Shown here: in pieces, positions 25,306 through 35,299 of the stretch
Layout of the letters: the number at the start of each line of letters is the position of its first letter
Position numbering within the stretch: the first letter of the stretch is position 1
NCBI GenBank assembly: GCA_036733285.1
Contig: DAINAU010000001.1
Location: 1 to 64,000, forward strand
Length of the DNA stretch: 64,000 nt
Source of the DNA: JAGOBX01 sp036733285
Lineage (GTDB): Bacteria > JAGOBX01
Reading direction: 5' to 3'
The notes under the pieces: model-generated
The model's input: the letters and a program-made list of their open reading frames with translations, nothing else
Database searches by the model: none
Told to the model about the DNA's origin: nothing
Program-made: the position numbers and the translations under genes

Positions 25306-26373
25306 TTATTCTTTGCTTGCTACAATAAAAAAATCTTTAGGCAAAGGAATTTGTAATTTCTTATTAATGACTTTCCCTTCAAATCTTGGAAAACGATCAA
25401 AAAACTTTTCTCCTGTTGTCAAATACATATTTGTCAATTTCACAGTATTATTATTTATTTCAGCATAAAACACTAAATATCGGACATCGGAATGTCTTAT
25501 TACAATATCATTTACGGCTGGAATTGGCAGCGGCGCGCGACTTGATGGAGCAACAAGACCTAAATCAATTGTTGGCGACGACTGTAATTTCACTTCAATT
25601 AATTGATGTAATATATCAGGAAATCGCCCTGTATCTGAATAATCCTTATATCCCAAAGCACGACAAACTAATTTATATAAAACATCGCCCCGCGTACGTT
25701 CTCGCTCTTTTCCTGTATCTTCAAAACTTGTTCCAATTAAAGTTTTCATTTTTTCAAAAAGAAATGTTATAGGAATAATTTTGTTTATATCGGGAATCTC
25801 AGTTGGTTTATTATTTGTTAAATCTAAAATGATCAAAGTATTATGTACCAAAGTTAAAATATTATCAGTATCACTATTGGTAATTAATTCAGATTGTAAA
25901 TCAGAGGCGCGGATTGTCGCTTGATATTTTTGTGTCAATGTTCCAGTCGTGTCAAGCTTGGCTAAAATATCGCCGGTTACTACTTTAACGCTCTCTATGA
26001 TATTTTTCGATGACACTTTCATAATTACATATCTGCGGTTTACTGCAATATCTTCATTCCAAATTTGTAAATTATTAGATTTTTGAATATAGGTATCAAA
26101 ATCTTGTCCAATAAATCGCGGATGAGTTTTTTTAAAAGTTTTTGGCAATGGATACCCTAATGTTTCACAAATTTTTTCTTTAACAACTTTCGATCGTGTT
26201 CTTAACGGCAAATCATTCAGGGATAAATTTTTTAATGTCCGATTTAAAATATATTCTAATTGTTCAGATGCGTACCAACACTCAAAATGTCCATTTCTTA
26301 TTTTATCGTAAATGGACAATTTATGTTTGTGAATGTTTTCTTTTACTTTTTCAATTTCTTTTTCAATATCCAT
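25306..26373 (-). CDS. type II restriction endonuclease (PD-(D/E)xK type)
   Basis: The 355-residue protein is not assignable to a named enzyme, but it carries a classic nuclease signature: FPD (D253) followed by E260-V-K262, the PD...ExK catalytic triad. It lies 13 bases downstream of a TaqI-like methyltransferase, as restriction enzymes commonly do. The frame extends upstream to 26451, but GAGAGG (26381-26386) positioned 7 bases before the ATG at 26373 defines the start, outside the methyltransferase gene. Recognition site and cleavage pattern cannot be read from the sequence. The gene is AT-rich and probably horizontally acquired. Confidence 0.75.
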   Translation of the reverse strand: MDIEKEIEKVKENIHKHKLSIYDKIRNGHFECWYASEQLEYILNRTLKNLSLNDLPLRTRSKVVKEKICETLGYPLPKTFKKTHPRFIGQDFDTYIQKSNNLQIWNEDIAVNRRYVIMKVSSKNIIESVKVVTGDILAKLDTTGTLTQKYQATIRASDLQSELITNSDTDNILTLVHNTLIILDLTNNKPTEIPDINKIIPITFLFEKMKTLIGTSFEDTGKERERTRGDVLYKLVCRALGYKDYSDTGRFPDILHQLIEVKLQSSPTIDLGLVAPSSRAPLPIPAVNDIVIRHSDVRYLVFYAEINNNTVKLTNMYLTTGEKFFDRFPRFEGKVINKKLQIPLPKDFFIVASKE

Positions 26374-26386
26374 AATAGTCCTCTCG

Positions 26387-27373
26387 CTAAATACCATATA
26401 CTTTGTATGCCAAAGCATTAATACGATTTTCAGTTTTGATTTTGTCGGCATTATTATTAATTAACTCTTTTACTAATTTGATTATTTCTTTACATTCATT
26501 TTTACTTATATCGGGCAACGGATATTTTGCTACATATTGTGTAAAATATCGCCTTCTGCCTGAATATAATTTATTATTAAAACATAAGTCATGAAATTTT
26601 GTTAAAACTTCAGAATTCGACAAACCTAAAATTAAAAATAATAAATTTTCATCATATTTATCATTGATAGTAATCCAATAACAATTCCCGTCAACAATAG
26701 AATTATTATTATCGAAAAAAAATTTTGGTTCGGGACTTATATCAGGAAAAATAATTTTGGGTTCTTTCCAAGCATTAGGATTTTGAGGCACCCATATTTC
26801 ATACCATTGCCGATTAGCTTGTATCAAATACGTTCTTTCTTCAAGTTTTTCTCGATACTGTTCTAAATATTTTTTTGCCTTTGGAAAATTTGATAATTCA
26901 ATTGGCGTTCTTTTTCCGTTTTTATTGATATGAGTATATAATACATAACGTTTATTCAATTTATTGGATTTACTTAACCACTTATTAGATTCATAACTTG
27001 ACAAAATCGGTTTTAATAATTCCCTTTCGGGTCTAATTTCAGGCGGCAATTCATCCCAATCATTTCTTATAAATACCGTATCTGCATTTGTCTTAATTCC
27101 TACTCTGACTTTTGCAACATCTGCAATTGTTTTGTTTGAATTATTTGTTATGGTTTCAATAAAATCATTTTCATTTTTTGTAACCAATTTCCAAGGTTCT
27201 TTGGATTTTGTTGATATATGAAAATGACCTGAATTAGCAACGTATATTGTTTGTCCAACTTGAAAACAACCTGTTTTTTCATTATGAATTATATCATAAA
27301 TAGTATTTTCTTTTTCATATTTGGTAATGTTATTATCGCTATTTTTTTCATATATTCTATAAAAACGGGGCAT
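26387..27373 (-). pseudogene. C-terminal (target-recognition) half of a frameshifted N6-adenine methyltransferase
   Basis: This 328-residue frame resembles the C-terminal specificity domain of TaqI-like DNA methyltransferases, with the typical VRVGIKTNAD, SGRRRYFTQY and YPLPDI segments. It has no catalytic motifs of its own. Its first ATG (27373) has no ribosome-binding site. Adding one base in the A10 tract at 27403-27412 joins it in frame to the upstream catalytic half, giving about 577 residues, the normal size for the family. It is therefore most likely part of one gene split by a real, phase-variable or erroneous -1 frameshift. Confidence 0.8.
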
Positions 27374-27396
27374 CTGTTTATCTTGTGTTTTATTTT

Positions 27397-28116
27397 TTAA
27401 TATTTTTTTTTTCGGCCAAAAAAAATTGCCGGCAAAACTGCCGCTTCAAATAATTTTGTATCGCCTAAATCAATAAGTTTAATAATTTCATAATTTGATT
27501 GCAAATAATTGCGTATGTTTTCACCGGCTCTGTTTGATATAAAACGATTAGATGTGATAACACCGAGTAAACCATCATCTGATAAAATAGAAGTCATTGC
27601 AACTAAAAAAGCATGATACAAATCGACCCGGCCGGCAAGGTTAAATTTTTTAGACAATTTCTGCGCTTTTTCAGAACCTAAAATTTGAGTTCTTACATAT
27701 GGAGGATTTGCAATTATAACATCAATTTTATTTAAAATATCTAAATCAGAAGTTGTTTCTAAATCAAATAAACACGGCTGATTTTTTAATTTCCATTCGG
27801 GAATCATCTCCAAAAAATCAGCCGTGTTTAAATATAATTCTTTCAATTTAAATTGTTTTAGCCGTTCGTTTGTTTTTTTTAGCGAATCTAAATCAAATTC
27901 AATTCCATAAATAGAAATATTTTTGTGAAATTTAACCGGAATATTATTTATAAATGCAAGCAGTAATTCGCCATCGCCGCAAGAAGGGTCAAGAACATTT
28001 ATTGTTTTATTACTATTTAATTCAATTTGATTTATAAGATTAATTGCAACATAATTTGCTAATTGATTGGGAGTGAAATGAGCGCCTGACGTTTTTTGAG
28101 CAGAATATTTTTTCAT
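27397..28116 (-). pseudogene. N-terminal (catalytic) half of a frameshifted N6-adenine methyltransferase
   Basis: This 239-residue frame has the SAM-binding motif I (LDPSCGDGELL, about 42-52) and the catalytic NPPY (137-140) of N6-adenine DNA methyltransferases, and an N-terminal GAHFTPNQLA segment typical of the family. It ends abruptly after FFGRKKKY at the A10 tract, where homologues continue into the target-recognition domain. Without that domain it should not methylate specifically. No ribosome-binding site stands out before the ATG. With the downstream half it protects DNA from the endonuclease encoded at 25306-26373. Confidence 0.85.
27403..27412 (-). other. A10 homopolymer at the methyltransferase frameshift
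   Basis: Ten consecutive As on the coding strand sit exactly where the reading frame breaks. With A11 the frame continues as RKKKILKNKTQDKQMPRFY into the downstream half; with A9 it meets a stop within a few codons. The site could be a phase-variation tract, a transcriptional-slippage site or a sequencing error. Confidence 0.75.
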
Positions 28117-28319
28117 AACTAAATAATAATATATAATATCATAATTAGCAAGTTAAAACCAATTATTGAAATCGGAGCGCCTATTTTTGTTAAGCCGCAT
28201 TGAAAGTAACTGATATATATTTGTCAACTTTTCAATGACGATAAATATAGTTCTTTCGCCAATGATTCTACGCTTTTTATTTTACGCATTTTATGTTTTA
28301 TTATTAGCGACAATTCTTT

Positions 28320-29861
28320 TTATTCTTTTATTCTTTTTACCGATACCATTAAAATATCGTCGGATTGTTCAAAATCATTCACAAACTCTTTAACGTTATT
28401 ATTAATATTTTCTATCAATTCTTGAGCCGTTGTATTATCGCCCGCATTTCTTATAACTCTATGCAATCTATCAAATTCAAACATTTCTTTTTTTGCGTTA
28501 AACGCTTCTGTTACTCCGTCCGTATATTGAATTAGAATATCTCCGGCATTCAAAAAAATTTCGTTTTCTATTAATTTTTTATTAAAAATATTTTCGTTTA
28601 ATATTCCAAGCGGAGATCCTTTGGTTTCATATATATCAATGTCTTTCAAATTTTTTCTATAGACAATTAACGGATTATGTCCGGCGTTCGCGTATCTAAT
28701 ATTCCCGCTGCGAATATCGAGTATTCCATACCACAGTGTTACAAACATCCCTTTTTTCATATCTTTTTTAAGAAGAGAATTTACCTTCTTTAAAAGTTCA
28801 GCCGGAGAAAGAATATTTGCCGCATACGACCTTAACACGCTTCTTGTAATAGCCATAACAAAAGCGCCCGGCACTCCCTTGCCGGAAACGTCCGCGCATA
28901 CTATTCCAATATGATTTTCATCTACCGTAATCCAATCAAAATAATCTCCGCCCACTTCCTTTGCCGAATAATATATGCTTCCGAATTCAAACTTTTCCAT
29001 TTTGGGAGTCGATTCCGGCAGCAATGTCTGCTGAATTTGTTCGGCTATTCTTAGTTCCTGTTCAAACCTCTCGTTTTCAAGTTTCATTGATTCCGCTTCT
29101 TTCAGACTCTCAGCCATTTTATTTATGTCTCCGGACAAATCCACAAGTTCGTCTCTCAACGTCGCCTTTATTTTAATTCTGTGTAGAAAATCTCCCGAAC
29201 CTATTATCTGCGCCGCAGATTTTATTATTTCAATTTTTTTGCTTACCTTTTCGCTGAAAAGAAATCCGAATAATACGCTTAATACGCTTATTCCGCTTCC
29301 AATCAATAAAAACCTTTCTTTTAAATCCTGAATTACTTTGTTTACAAAATTTTTTGAAATGGTCATAAAAATTTTGCGTTTAAAAGTTTCCTGTTTATAA
29401 ACAAAATTAAAAACATAATAAATTTCGATAGAATCGGCGCTATTTTTCAAGAATAATCTGCCATATCCAGAATTTTCATCTTCGGCAAAATCAAGTTTAT
29501 CCTGCTTGAACGAATGTAAAAAATACGAGTGCTTTTTATTAATCTCCTCCGAAAAATTGCTTACCAGTATTTTATCCTCTGCGTCAGTAATTCTGAACGA
29601 AGTTATATTATTATAATAATTTACCTTTCTTGCGCTGTTGGCTAAAATTATATCGTCGTCGAGTTTGACCGATAATATTATCATATCCTTGAAATTTGGT
29701 ATCACGTATTGTTTTATATCCGATATGACAAGATTTATCAATCTTAATTCGACAACTCGCTGAAGAATAGTTTGCGATAAAAGGATAGTTCCTACTCCTA
29801 ATATAAAAAAAACTATCATCATCTGGTATTTGAATCTGAAATTGATTTGAACCTTTTTCAT
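28320..29861 (-). CDS. membrane-bound SpoIIE/RsbU-type PP2C phosphatase with HAMP domain
   Basis: The 513-residue protein has TM1 (about 12-32), a periplasmic sensor region, TM2 (about 183-203), a HAMP domain (about 204-258), a short coiled coil and a C-terminal PP2C-like serine phosphatase (about 285-513). The metal-binding and active-site motifs are present: EVGGDYFDW, ADVSGKGVPGAF, ANAGHNP, YTDGVTEA and SDDILM. Such phosphatases dephosphorylate anti-sigma-factor antagonists in partner-switching pathways. No antagonist or kinase partner is encoded nearby. The start overlaps the stop of the YggU gene (ATGA). It is the last gene of a long operon. Confidence 0.93.
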   Translation of the reverse strand: MKKVQINFRFKYQMMIVFFILGVGTILLSQTILQRVVELRLINLVISDIKQYVIPNFKDMIILSVKLDDDIILANSARKVNYYNNITSFRITDAEDKILVSNFSEEINKKHSYFLHSFKQDKLDFAEDENSGYGRLFLKNSADSIEIYYVFNFVYKQETFKRKIFMTISKNFVNKVIQDLKERFLLIGSGISVLSVLFGFLFSEKVSKKIEIIKSAAQIIGSGDFLHRIKIKATLRDELVDLSGDINKMAESLKEAESMKLENERFEQELRIAEQIQQTLLPESTPKMEKFEFGSIYYSAKEVGGDYFDWITVDENHIGIVCADVSGKGVPGAFVMAITRSVLRSYAANILSPAELLKKVNSLLKKDMKKGMFVTLWYGILDIRSGNIRYANAGHNPLIVYRKNLKDIDIYETKGSPLGILNENIFNKKLIENEIFLNAGDILIQYTDGVTEAFNAKKEMFEFDRLHRVIRNAGDNTTAQELIENINNNVKEFVNDFEQSDDILMVSVKRIKE

Positions 29862-30178
29862 TTTTTTAAATCCGCTGATTTTTGAACAATCGAATAAAAA
29901 TCATTTTTTGAAATGCCGGTTATTTTAACTATTTTTATAGGATTAGCCGCGCCGCTCATAATTTCAACCGAATTTTTTTTTAATCCGGTTTTCTCCGCTA
30001 AAAAATCTATCAGTTCCTTGTTCGCTTTATTGTCAACCGCCGGAGATTTAATCTTTATTTTTAAAATCTCAGAATCAATAAATCCTATTATCAGATTTTT
30101 GTTTGCGTTCGCCTGAACCTTGATTTTTACCGTCGTCTGATTCGATTTGTTTTCCGGAAAAATTTTATGCGGTTTCAT
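29858..30178 (-). CDS. DUF167/YggU-family protein
   Basis: This 106-residue small alpha/beta protein of the YggU family has the conserved VKIKVQANANKN start, LKIKIKSPAVDNKANKELI and the SGAANPIKIVKI end. Biochemical function is not established for the family. In many Firmicutes and related genomes yggU lies beside divIVA and ylm genes, and here it is coupled to divIVA by an ATGA overlap at 30175-30178, which agrees with that conserved neighbourhood. Confidence 0.92.
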   Translation of the reverse strand: MKPHKIFPENKSNQTTVKIKVQANANKNLIIGFIDSEILKIKIKSPAVDNKANKELIDFLAEKTGLKKNSVEIMSGAANPIKIVKITGISKNDFYSIVQKSADLKK

Positions 30179-30645
30179 AATGCGTTATTGTTGGATTCAG
30201 TTTTTTCAAAAGCCTGAATTACTCCGGTTTCTTCCTGCAGTAAAAACTTGATTTTAGCTATGATTTTTCCTTTTTCAAGAAGCAGGTCGTTATATTCTTT
30301 TTTTAATTCTCCGACTCTTTTTTCAGCCTCTTTTATCATAACGTTGCACTGAAGCTTGGTTTCCGTAAGGAATTGTTCGGCGTCTTTTTTTGCCGACTCC
30401 TGAACCGATTGTTTAAAATCCCTTATTATCATTAAAGTGTCCTGAAGTTTATTTTCCATATCCCTGTAATCCCGTTGAACCTTCTGCAATTCGGCGATTT
30501 TATCTTTAAACTGGGAATTTTCTTTTATTATTCCGGCAATATCCTGAGAAATTTCATTGAGAAATCCGCGAACCTGTTTTTTATCGTATCCGAACAAAGA
30601 ATTTTTAAATTCAATTTTTTCAATTTCAATCGGCGTAATTTTCAT
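30175..30645 (-). CDS. DivIVA-domain coiled-coil protein
   Basis: This 156-residue protein begins with the DivIVA membrane-curvature-binding domain (ITPIEIEKIEFKNSLFGYDK, then KQVRGFLNEI) and continues as a long coiled coil. DivIVA-type proteins mark cell poles or division sites and recruit partners. The start at 30645 is chosen because the conserved domain begins there, GGAGAC precedes it and its ATG overlaps the thiE stop (ATGA); the longer frame to 30732 runs antiparallel to no known sequence and lies inside thiE. It is coupled downstream to yggU. Confidence 0.9.
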   Translation of the reverse strand: MKITPIEIEKIEFKNSLFGYDKKQVRGFLNEISQDIAGIIKENSQFKDKIAELQKVQRDYRDMENKLQDTLMIIRDFKQSVQESAKKDAEQFLTETKLQCNVMIKEAEKRVGELKKEYNDLLLEKGKIIAKIKFLLQEETGVIQAFEKTESNNNAL

Positions 30646-31286
30646 TTGAAGTCTCCAATAATTTTTTTTAAGGTTTTCACAGAACAGGAAATATTCTCCG
30701 AACACACTATATCCGACACAACGGCGAAACAATCTACGTTTAATCCCGCAAACAATCCTATGTTCTTTGAATTTATTCCTCCGATAGCCGCCGTGAATTT
30801 TTTTTTGAACTTGAGTATTTCCGGAATCTTTTCTATTGAAACGACCGGAGCCGGATTTTCTTTAGTGGACGTCGCGAACACCGGACCTATCGCCGTATAA
30901 TCGGCGCATCCGTTCTGTCCTTCGATATACTGACTTTCATTATGCGTCGATAATCCGATTATTTTATCCTCGCCAAGAAGTTCGCGGCAGAGTTTCGCGT
31001 CAAGATCGTCCTGTCCAATATGAACGCCGTCGGCTCCGGAAAATTTCGCTATCGCAGGGTCGTCGTTGACTATGAATAATTTTCCGTATTTCAAAGTCAA
31101 TTTTTTTATTTCCAGCGCAAGCGAATATTTTTCTTTGTCGCTCATATTCTTTTCGCGAAGCTGTATAATGTCGATTCCCGCTTTCAATTGCATTTCCACC
31201 ACATCGAGAATTTTCCTGTTTTTCAAATATTTATCCGGCGTGAATCCGTATAATTTGCTCGTTAATAATTGTTGCCTTGCGTTCAT
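30642..31286 (-). CDS. thiE: thiamine-phosphate synthase
   Basis: The 214-residue TIM-barrel enzyme joins HMP-pyrophosphate and thiazole phosphate to form thiamine phosphate. Conserved segments are IDIIQLREK (pyrimidine site), FIVNDDPAIA, DGVHIGQDDL (metal binding), YTAIGPVFATSTK (phosphate loop) and AIGGI. Length matches the family. It is the only thiamine gene in the window and is embedded between signalling and cell-shape genes, with its stop overlapping the divIVA start. Confidence 0.96.
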   Translation of the reverse strand: MNARQQLLTSKLYGFTPDKYLKNRKILDVVEMQLKAGIDIIQLREKNMSDKEKYSLALEIKKLTLKYGKLFIVNDDPAIAKFSGADGVHIGQDDLDAKLCRELLGEDKIIGLSTHNESQYIEGQNGCADYTAIGPVFATSTKENPAPVVSIEKIPEILKFKKKFTAAIGGINSKNIGLFAGLNVDCFAVVSDIVCSENISCSVKTLKKIIGDFK

Positions 31287-31288
31287 AT

Positions 31289-33067
31289 TTAAATAAATTC
31301 AGAAATCCTGTTTCTTCCATTTTCTTTTGACTGATACAAAGCTACGTCCGCGTTTTTAATTAGTTGAACCTGCGTCAATCCTTGTTTATACTCGGCTAAA
31401 CCAAGACTAACCGTTACTCGCAAGGGTTTATCTTGCCCCGGAAATTCGTATTCCTGAACGTTCGCTCTTATTCTCTCAGCCACGGCTTTGGCTCCTTTTA
31501 TATCCGTAAGCGGAAGTATTACGGCAAATTCTTCGCCTCCGTATCTTGCGACTATATCCGAACGCCTGTCGCTTAACCGAAAATCGATTATTCTCGTTGA
31601 ATTATGAAGTATTTTAGCAAGATGCTGTAAAACAATATCTCCTTGTTGATGTCCGTATTGGTCGTTAAACGTTTTGAAATGATCAATATCCAGCATTATT
31701 AAACATAATTTGCCGTTATTATTTTTATGATACTCTATTTCTTCCGCGAGTTTTTGCTGAAAATATCTGTGTATATATATTTTCGTCAATCCGTCGGTTA
31801 TCGCAAGTTCGTATAAATTTGAATTTTCAATGGCTATCGCTGCGGATGAAGCCAGCGTTTGATATAATATTATTTCCGAAGAAGAATATTTGGAATCTCC
31901 CTCTTTGCCGGCTAAACATATAACGCCGGTCAGCTTGTCTTTTACAACCAGCGGAAGCGCGAGCATCTGTTTGTTTTCAATCTGAGTCAGTTCGTTAGGT
32001 TTGTAAAAAAGCAGATACTCGGGATATTCAGTAATGTTTTCCACGATTTTATAATTGCATGATACTGCCGCCGCTCCAGCCGCGCCTTCCCCGAATTTGA
32101 TGTTATATTTGACTGTGTTCAAATTATATCCTGACGCTAATTCAAGCGAATGTTTATCGTCGCTTGCAAGCAATAAAGCGCATTTCCCGCATTTCGCGTT
32201 TGTCGTATAAATCTTTATTATGTTTTGCAGCAAATCTTTTTTATTTAATTCCGAACTTATTTCCATTCCAAGTATCTGAATTGTCTGTAAATCTTTTATT
32301 CGTTCCTGAAGATTTTGCGTCATCAAATTAAACGCGTCGACTAAAACTCCGACCTCATTGTTCACCTTGATGCTTATTATCTCCGGAGTCGTTTCTCCTT
32401 TTGAAATTTTATCCGCGGCTCCTATTAGTTTCTGAATTGGATTGACCACGTAGTTCACAGCGTAAGAAATAGCGAACAAAGAAATTATTATCAAAATTAC
32501 CGCGAGTAAAATTGTGAAAAATACGCTCGACAGAACAATCTTGTTGAAATATTTGTTTGAAAATCCCATCTGCATATAGCCCGACAAAACAGTTTTATCC
32601 GCAAGGCGGTGTTTTACGTTCACGGTTTTTATCGTAAGTCCTCTGTGTGTTATTATTTTTCCGTAAACAGACATATTTCTTATAACGTCTGGCTTTAAAA
32701 CCGGCGGTTTGATTTTTGAACCCGAAAAATTTGCGAACCTTAAAATTTCAGACGTCGACGAATTATAAAAAATTATATGATGTATGTAGTTGTCGTTTTT
32801 AAACATATTTTTGATATTTTGTGATAATTCATTTATCAATTTGTCTTCAAGAATTCCGGTTTGATAATAATTTTTAAAAAGCTCGGATGAATAATTGGTT
32901 ATAATCGACAAATCTTTCGTTATCAGCATATTCTTATAATTTTCGGCGTTTTTATGGATTTGAACTATAATATAGCCGGAAGTTATTATCAGCGATAATG
33001 TATATACAAATATAAACGAAAAATTTATTATGAATTTTATACTTTGATATTTCACTTTTAGTTTCAT
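31289..33067 (-). CDS. membrane diguanylate cyclase (HAMP-GAF-GGDEF)
   Basis: The 592-residue protein should make cyclic di-GMP from two GTP. It has TM1 (about 12-34), a periplasmic sensor region, TM2 (about 178-203), HAMP (about 204-256), a GAF domain (about 265-410) and a GGDEF domain at the C-terminus with an intact active site, GGEEF (about 509-513). The sequence RRSD just before it fits the RxxD product-inhibition site. The start overlaps the stop of the PNPase-like gene (ATGA). No PilZ or EAL protein is encoded in the window. Confidence 0.94.
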   Translation of the reverse strand: MKLKVKYQSIKFIINFSFIFVYTLSLIITSGYIIVQIHKNAENYKNMLITKDLSIITNYSSELFKNYYQTGILEDKLINELSQNIKNMFKNDNYIHHIIFYNSSTSEILRFANFSGSKIKPPVLKPDVIRNMSVYGKIITHRGLTIKTVNVKHRLADKTVLSGYMQMGFSNKYFNKIVLSSVFFTILLAVILIIISLFAISYAVNYVVNPIQKLIGAADKISKGETTPEIISIKVNNEVGVLVDAFNLMTQNLQERIKDLQTIQILGMEISSELNKKDLLQNIIKIYTTNAKCGKCALLLASDDKHSLELASGYNLNTVKYNIKFGEGAAGAAAVSCNYKIVENITEYPEYLLFYKPNELTQIENKQMLALPLVVKDKLTGVICLAGKEGDSKYSSSEIILYQTLASSAAIAIENSNLYELAITDGLTKIYIHRYFQQKLAEEIEYHKNNNGKLCLIMLDIDHFKTFNDQYGHQQGDIVLQHLAKILHNSTRIIDFRLSDRRSDIVARYGGEEFAVILPLTDIKGAKAVAERIRANVQEYEFPGQDKPLRVTVSLGLAEYKQGLTQVQLIKNADVALYQSKENGRNRISEFI

Positions 33068-35295
33068 TTGCTCGTAGCGCTTTCAATATATTTTTTCTGA
33101 CTGAACTTATAATTGAATCCGTCTATTTCTGTAATAACTACTTTTATCAAATCTCCTATCTTTACTAATTCTTCGGGTTTGGTGCGGCATCCGTTTCCGA
33201 GTTCCGATAAATATACAGGACCTTTCGCGCCGAATTCCGATTCCACAAAAATTCCGAAAGGCACAAGTTTTACAACCGTCGCCTCTACAATATCCCCGAT
33301 TTTATAATCGCTTTGTTCAGACGGTTGTTTTGAATCTTTTTTCAATCTCGAAAACATACTTTTGATTTTCCCTTCGACTTTTTCCGTTTCGTATCTTTCC
33401 GCTTTGGTTGAAATCTCAAGTATTCTTGTTTTTGCGGATTCTATGTTGCTGAATTTATTCTTTGAACTTATTACTATTACTCCATCGTCTTCAATTACTA
33501 TATCGCATGATGTGTTTTTCTTGATTTCATTTATATTGACAAAATTTTTTCCGGCAATTAATCCTATTTTATTCGGATTAACCTGCAATATCCTTGTCTC
33601 CGGAATTTTGGGATTTAAATTCGGATTTGGTTCCGGAAAAAATTCTTTTATTTTATTTATAACAAATGAAAGCGACTCGGTTTGCCTGTCAAGAATAGTT
33701 TCAAGCTGATTTACGGTTAATCCCCTTTTCCTCGATTTAAAAAGAATTCCGATTATCCCTTTTGCGCTCGCCGTAATATTTATCTCCGCGTCGGCGCATA
33801 CTCTCTCAAGCATTAAAGAATCGGTTAAAGAAAAAAAATCGTTTGATTTTCGAGAATAATATAACGCGCTGTCAACGCTTGCAAATTCTGATTTCGCCTT
33901 TATCCCCGCGTCTTTTAAAGCGAGATTGGCGCTGTTGACCGCCGCGGAAATCGTCCCTCCGTCAGTTGATATGATTTCATAGATTATTCTCTTTAAATAT
34001 GGAAGTTCAGATAATCCGGGAATGATGTTTTTTAAAACGTTGTCGAGATAAATATTTATCGCGTCTTCAAATCTGTTGAATTTTATGGAGGAATCTATTT
34101 TTCCAACGCTGAACGGATATACGTAGACATTGTTTAAAAAAGTTTGACGCTTATATCCGTCTATTCCAAACAACCATCTTGATTTATTGACGGTTCCAAG
34201 CGTAACTACTCCCATTACCTTTGTTTTGCCGAACCTGAAAATTCCGGAGCCATGAGCCGACGGCAGCATTCCAGCCGAGCATTCTATTTCTCTGAATTCG
34301 TTAAATTGCCGCTTGTCAAGTCTTATGTGTTTCTCAATCAGATTTTCTTTTATATATTCGCCTATCGCCTCATAAAAATACTTTTTTAATATATAAGGCG
34401 ATACCGTTCCTATCGCGTTTTTTACAGAAATAGTTTTATACAAATCGTCTTTTAATTCATTAATTTTTAATTCGGATTTTCCATCTGAATTCAATAAATT
34501 CTCGATTTCATTCTTGTTGTTTTCGTTAAACGCCGCTATTATCTCCGAATTAAAATCAGAGTATTCGATTTTTTGCTGCGGTTTTGTTATATCTTCAAGA
34601 TTTTTCCAGAGTTCTATTGCTTTCTTCTGGAAATCTATTAATGGCTCAATCGTTGATTTTAAATAACCTACGGCTCCAATTATATAAGTCGGCGAAGCGT
34701 CTTTTACAGAACAAAACATATTTATTATCAATTCTTTTGATGACGCTATCAGCAAATCGAGATTGCTGAACTGTATAATGTCCATATCCGGATTTTTAAT
34801 ATATCTTCCCTCGACTTCTCCAAGTCTTAATGCCGCAAAGCTATCCGAATTGAAACAGGATAAAAATGAAATCAATAAAGACAATCCTATCGATGCGGGA
34901 AGTTCCGGCGAGCATCCTTCTTCGTAAGACGTCAGAAGAATGGAAATAATTATTTCGTTGTCTATCGCCTTATTCAAAGATGTTATTGCGCACTCGGTAA
35001 AAAAATCCGTAAGTTGAATTTCGCGAGGCGTTCTCGATTCTTCTCTTTTATGAAAATTTGACGGAATCTCTCCAAAAGAATAAAAACGCTCGGAATAAAA
35101 AAGTTTTATCGGCGAATTTATGTATTCCCCGGCGTCTAATAATCTGCGCCCTATTATCAGATTGCAATTAACAAGGGTTTTTCCATACGATGCCTCTATG
35201 ATGTAATCTGACGTTCCATTATAATCGACTAATCTTGCTTTCAACGGCTTTCCGTCGTATATTGTTTCGAATATTCTATCGTTTTTACTTTTCAT
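33064..35295 (-). CDS. divergent PNPase-like protein with KH and S1 domains, catalytic residues eroded
   Basis: The 743-residue protein has the full layout of polynucleotide phosphorylase: two RNase PH domains (about 10-215 and 320-540), a helical linker, a KH domain (about 568-630) and an S1 domain (664-735). The first PH domain keeps an RNA-binding HKREE stretch (82-86). In the second, the GRREIGHG motif is gone. Residues aligning with the E. coli catalytic D486, D492 and K494 are R498, E504 and N506, and the phosphate-binding triple serine becomes GGT. The KH GxxG loop reads GKNF. RNA binding by the S1 domain remains likely; phosphorolysis is doubtful. A shorter paralogue is encoded 4 bases upstream. 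Confidence 0.8.
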   Translation of the reverse strand: MKSKNDRIFETIYDGKPLKARLVDYNGTSDYIIEASYGKTLVNCNLIIGRRLLDAGEYINSPIKLFYSERFYSFGEIPSNFHKREESRTPREIQLTDFFTECAITSLNKAIDNEIIISILLTSYEEGCSPELPASIGLSLLISFLSCFNSDSFAALRLGEVEGRYIKNPDMDIIQFSNLDLLIASSKELIINMFCSVKDASPTYIIGAVGYLKSTIEPLIDFQKKAIELWKNLEDITKPQQKIEYSDFNSEIIAAFNENNKNEIENLLNSDGKSELKINELKDDLYKTISVKNAIGTVSPYILKKYFYEAIGEYIKENLIEKHIRLDKRQFNEFREIECSAGMLPSAHGSGIFRFGKTKVMGVVTLGTVNKSRWLFGIDGYKRQTFLNNVYVYPFSVGKIDSSIKFNRFEDAINIYLDNVLKNIIPGLSELPYLKRIIYEIISTDGGTISAAVNSANLALKDAGIKAKSEFASVDSALYYSRKSNDFFSLTDSLMLERVCADAEINITASAKGIIGILFKSRKRGLTVNQLETILDRQTESLSFVINKIKEFFPEPNPNLNPKIPETRILQVNPNKIGLIAGKNFVNINEIKKNTSCDIVIEDDGVIVISSKNKFSNIESAKTRILEISTKAERYETEKVEGKIKSMFSRLKKDSKQPSEQSDYKIGDIVEATVVKLVPFGIFVESEFGAKGPVYLSELGNGCRTKPEELVKIGDLIKVVITEIDGFNYKFSQKKYIESATSK

Positions 35296-35299
35296 AATT

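Noticed and set aside
26387..27373. Second half of the split methyltransferase as an independent gene
   Set aside because: Its ATG has no ribosome-binding site and a single-base change joins it to the catalytic half with the expected family length.
30646..30732. N-terminal 29-residue extension of DivIVA
   Set aside because: The extension lies inside thiE, has no similarity to DivIVA, and a good ribosome-binding site precedes the internal ATG.
33064..35295. Labelling the longer PNPase-like gene simply as pnp
   Set aside because: Several catalytic and phosphate-binding residues are substituted, so normal enzymatic function cannot be assumed.
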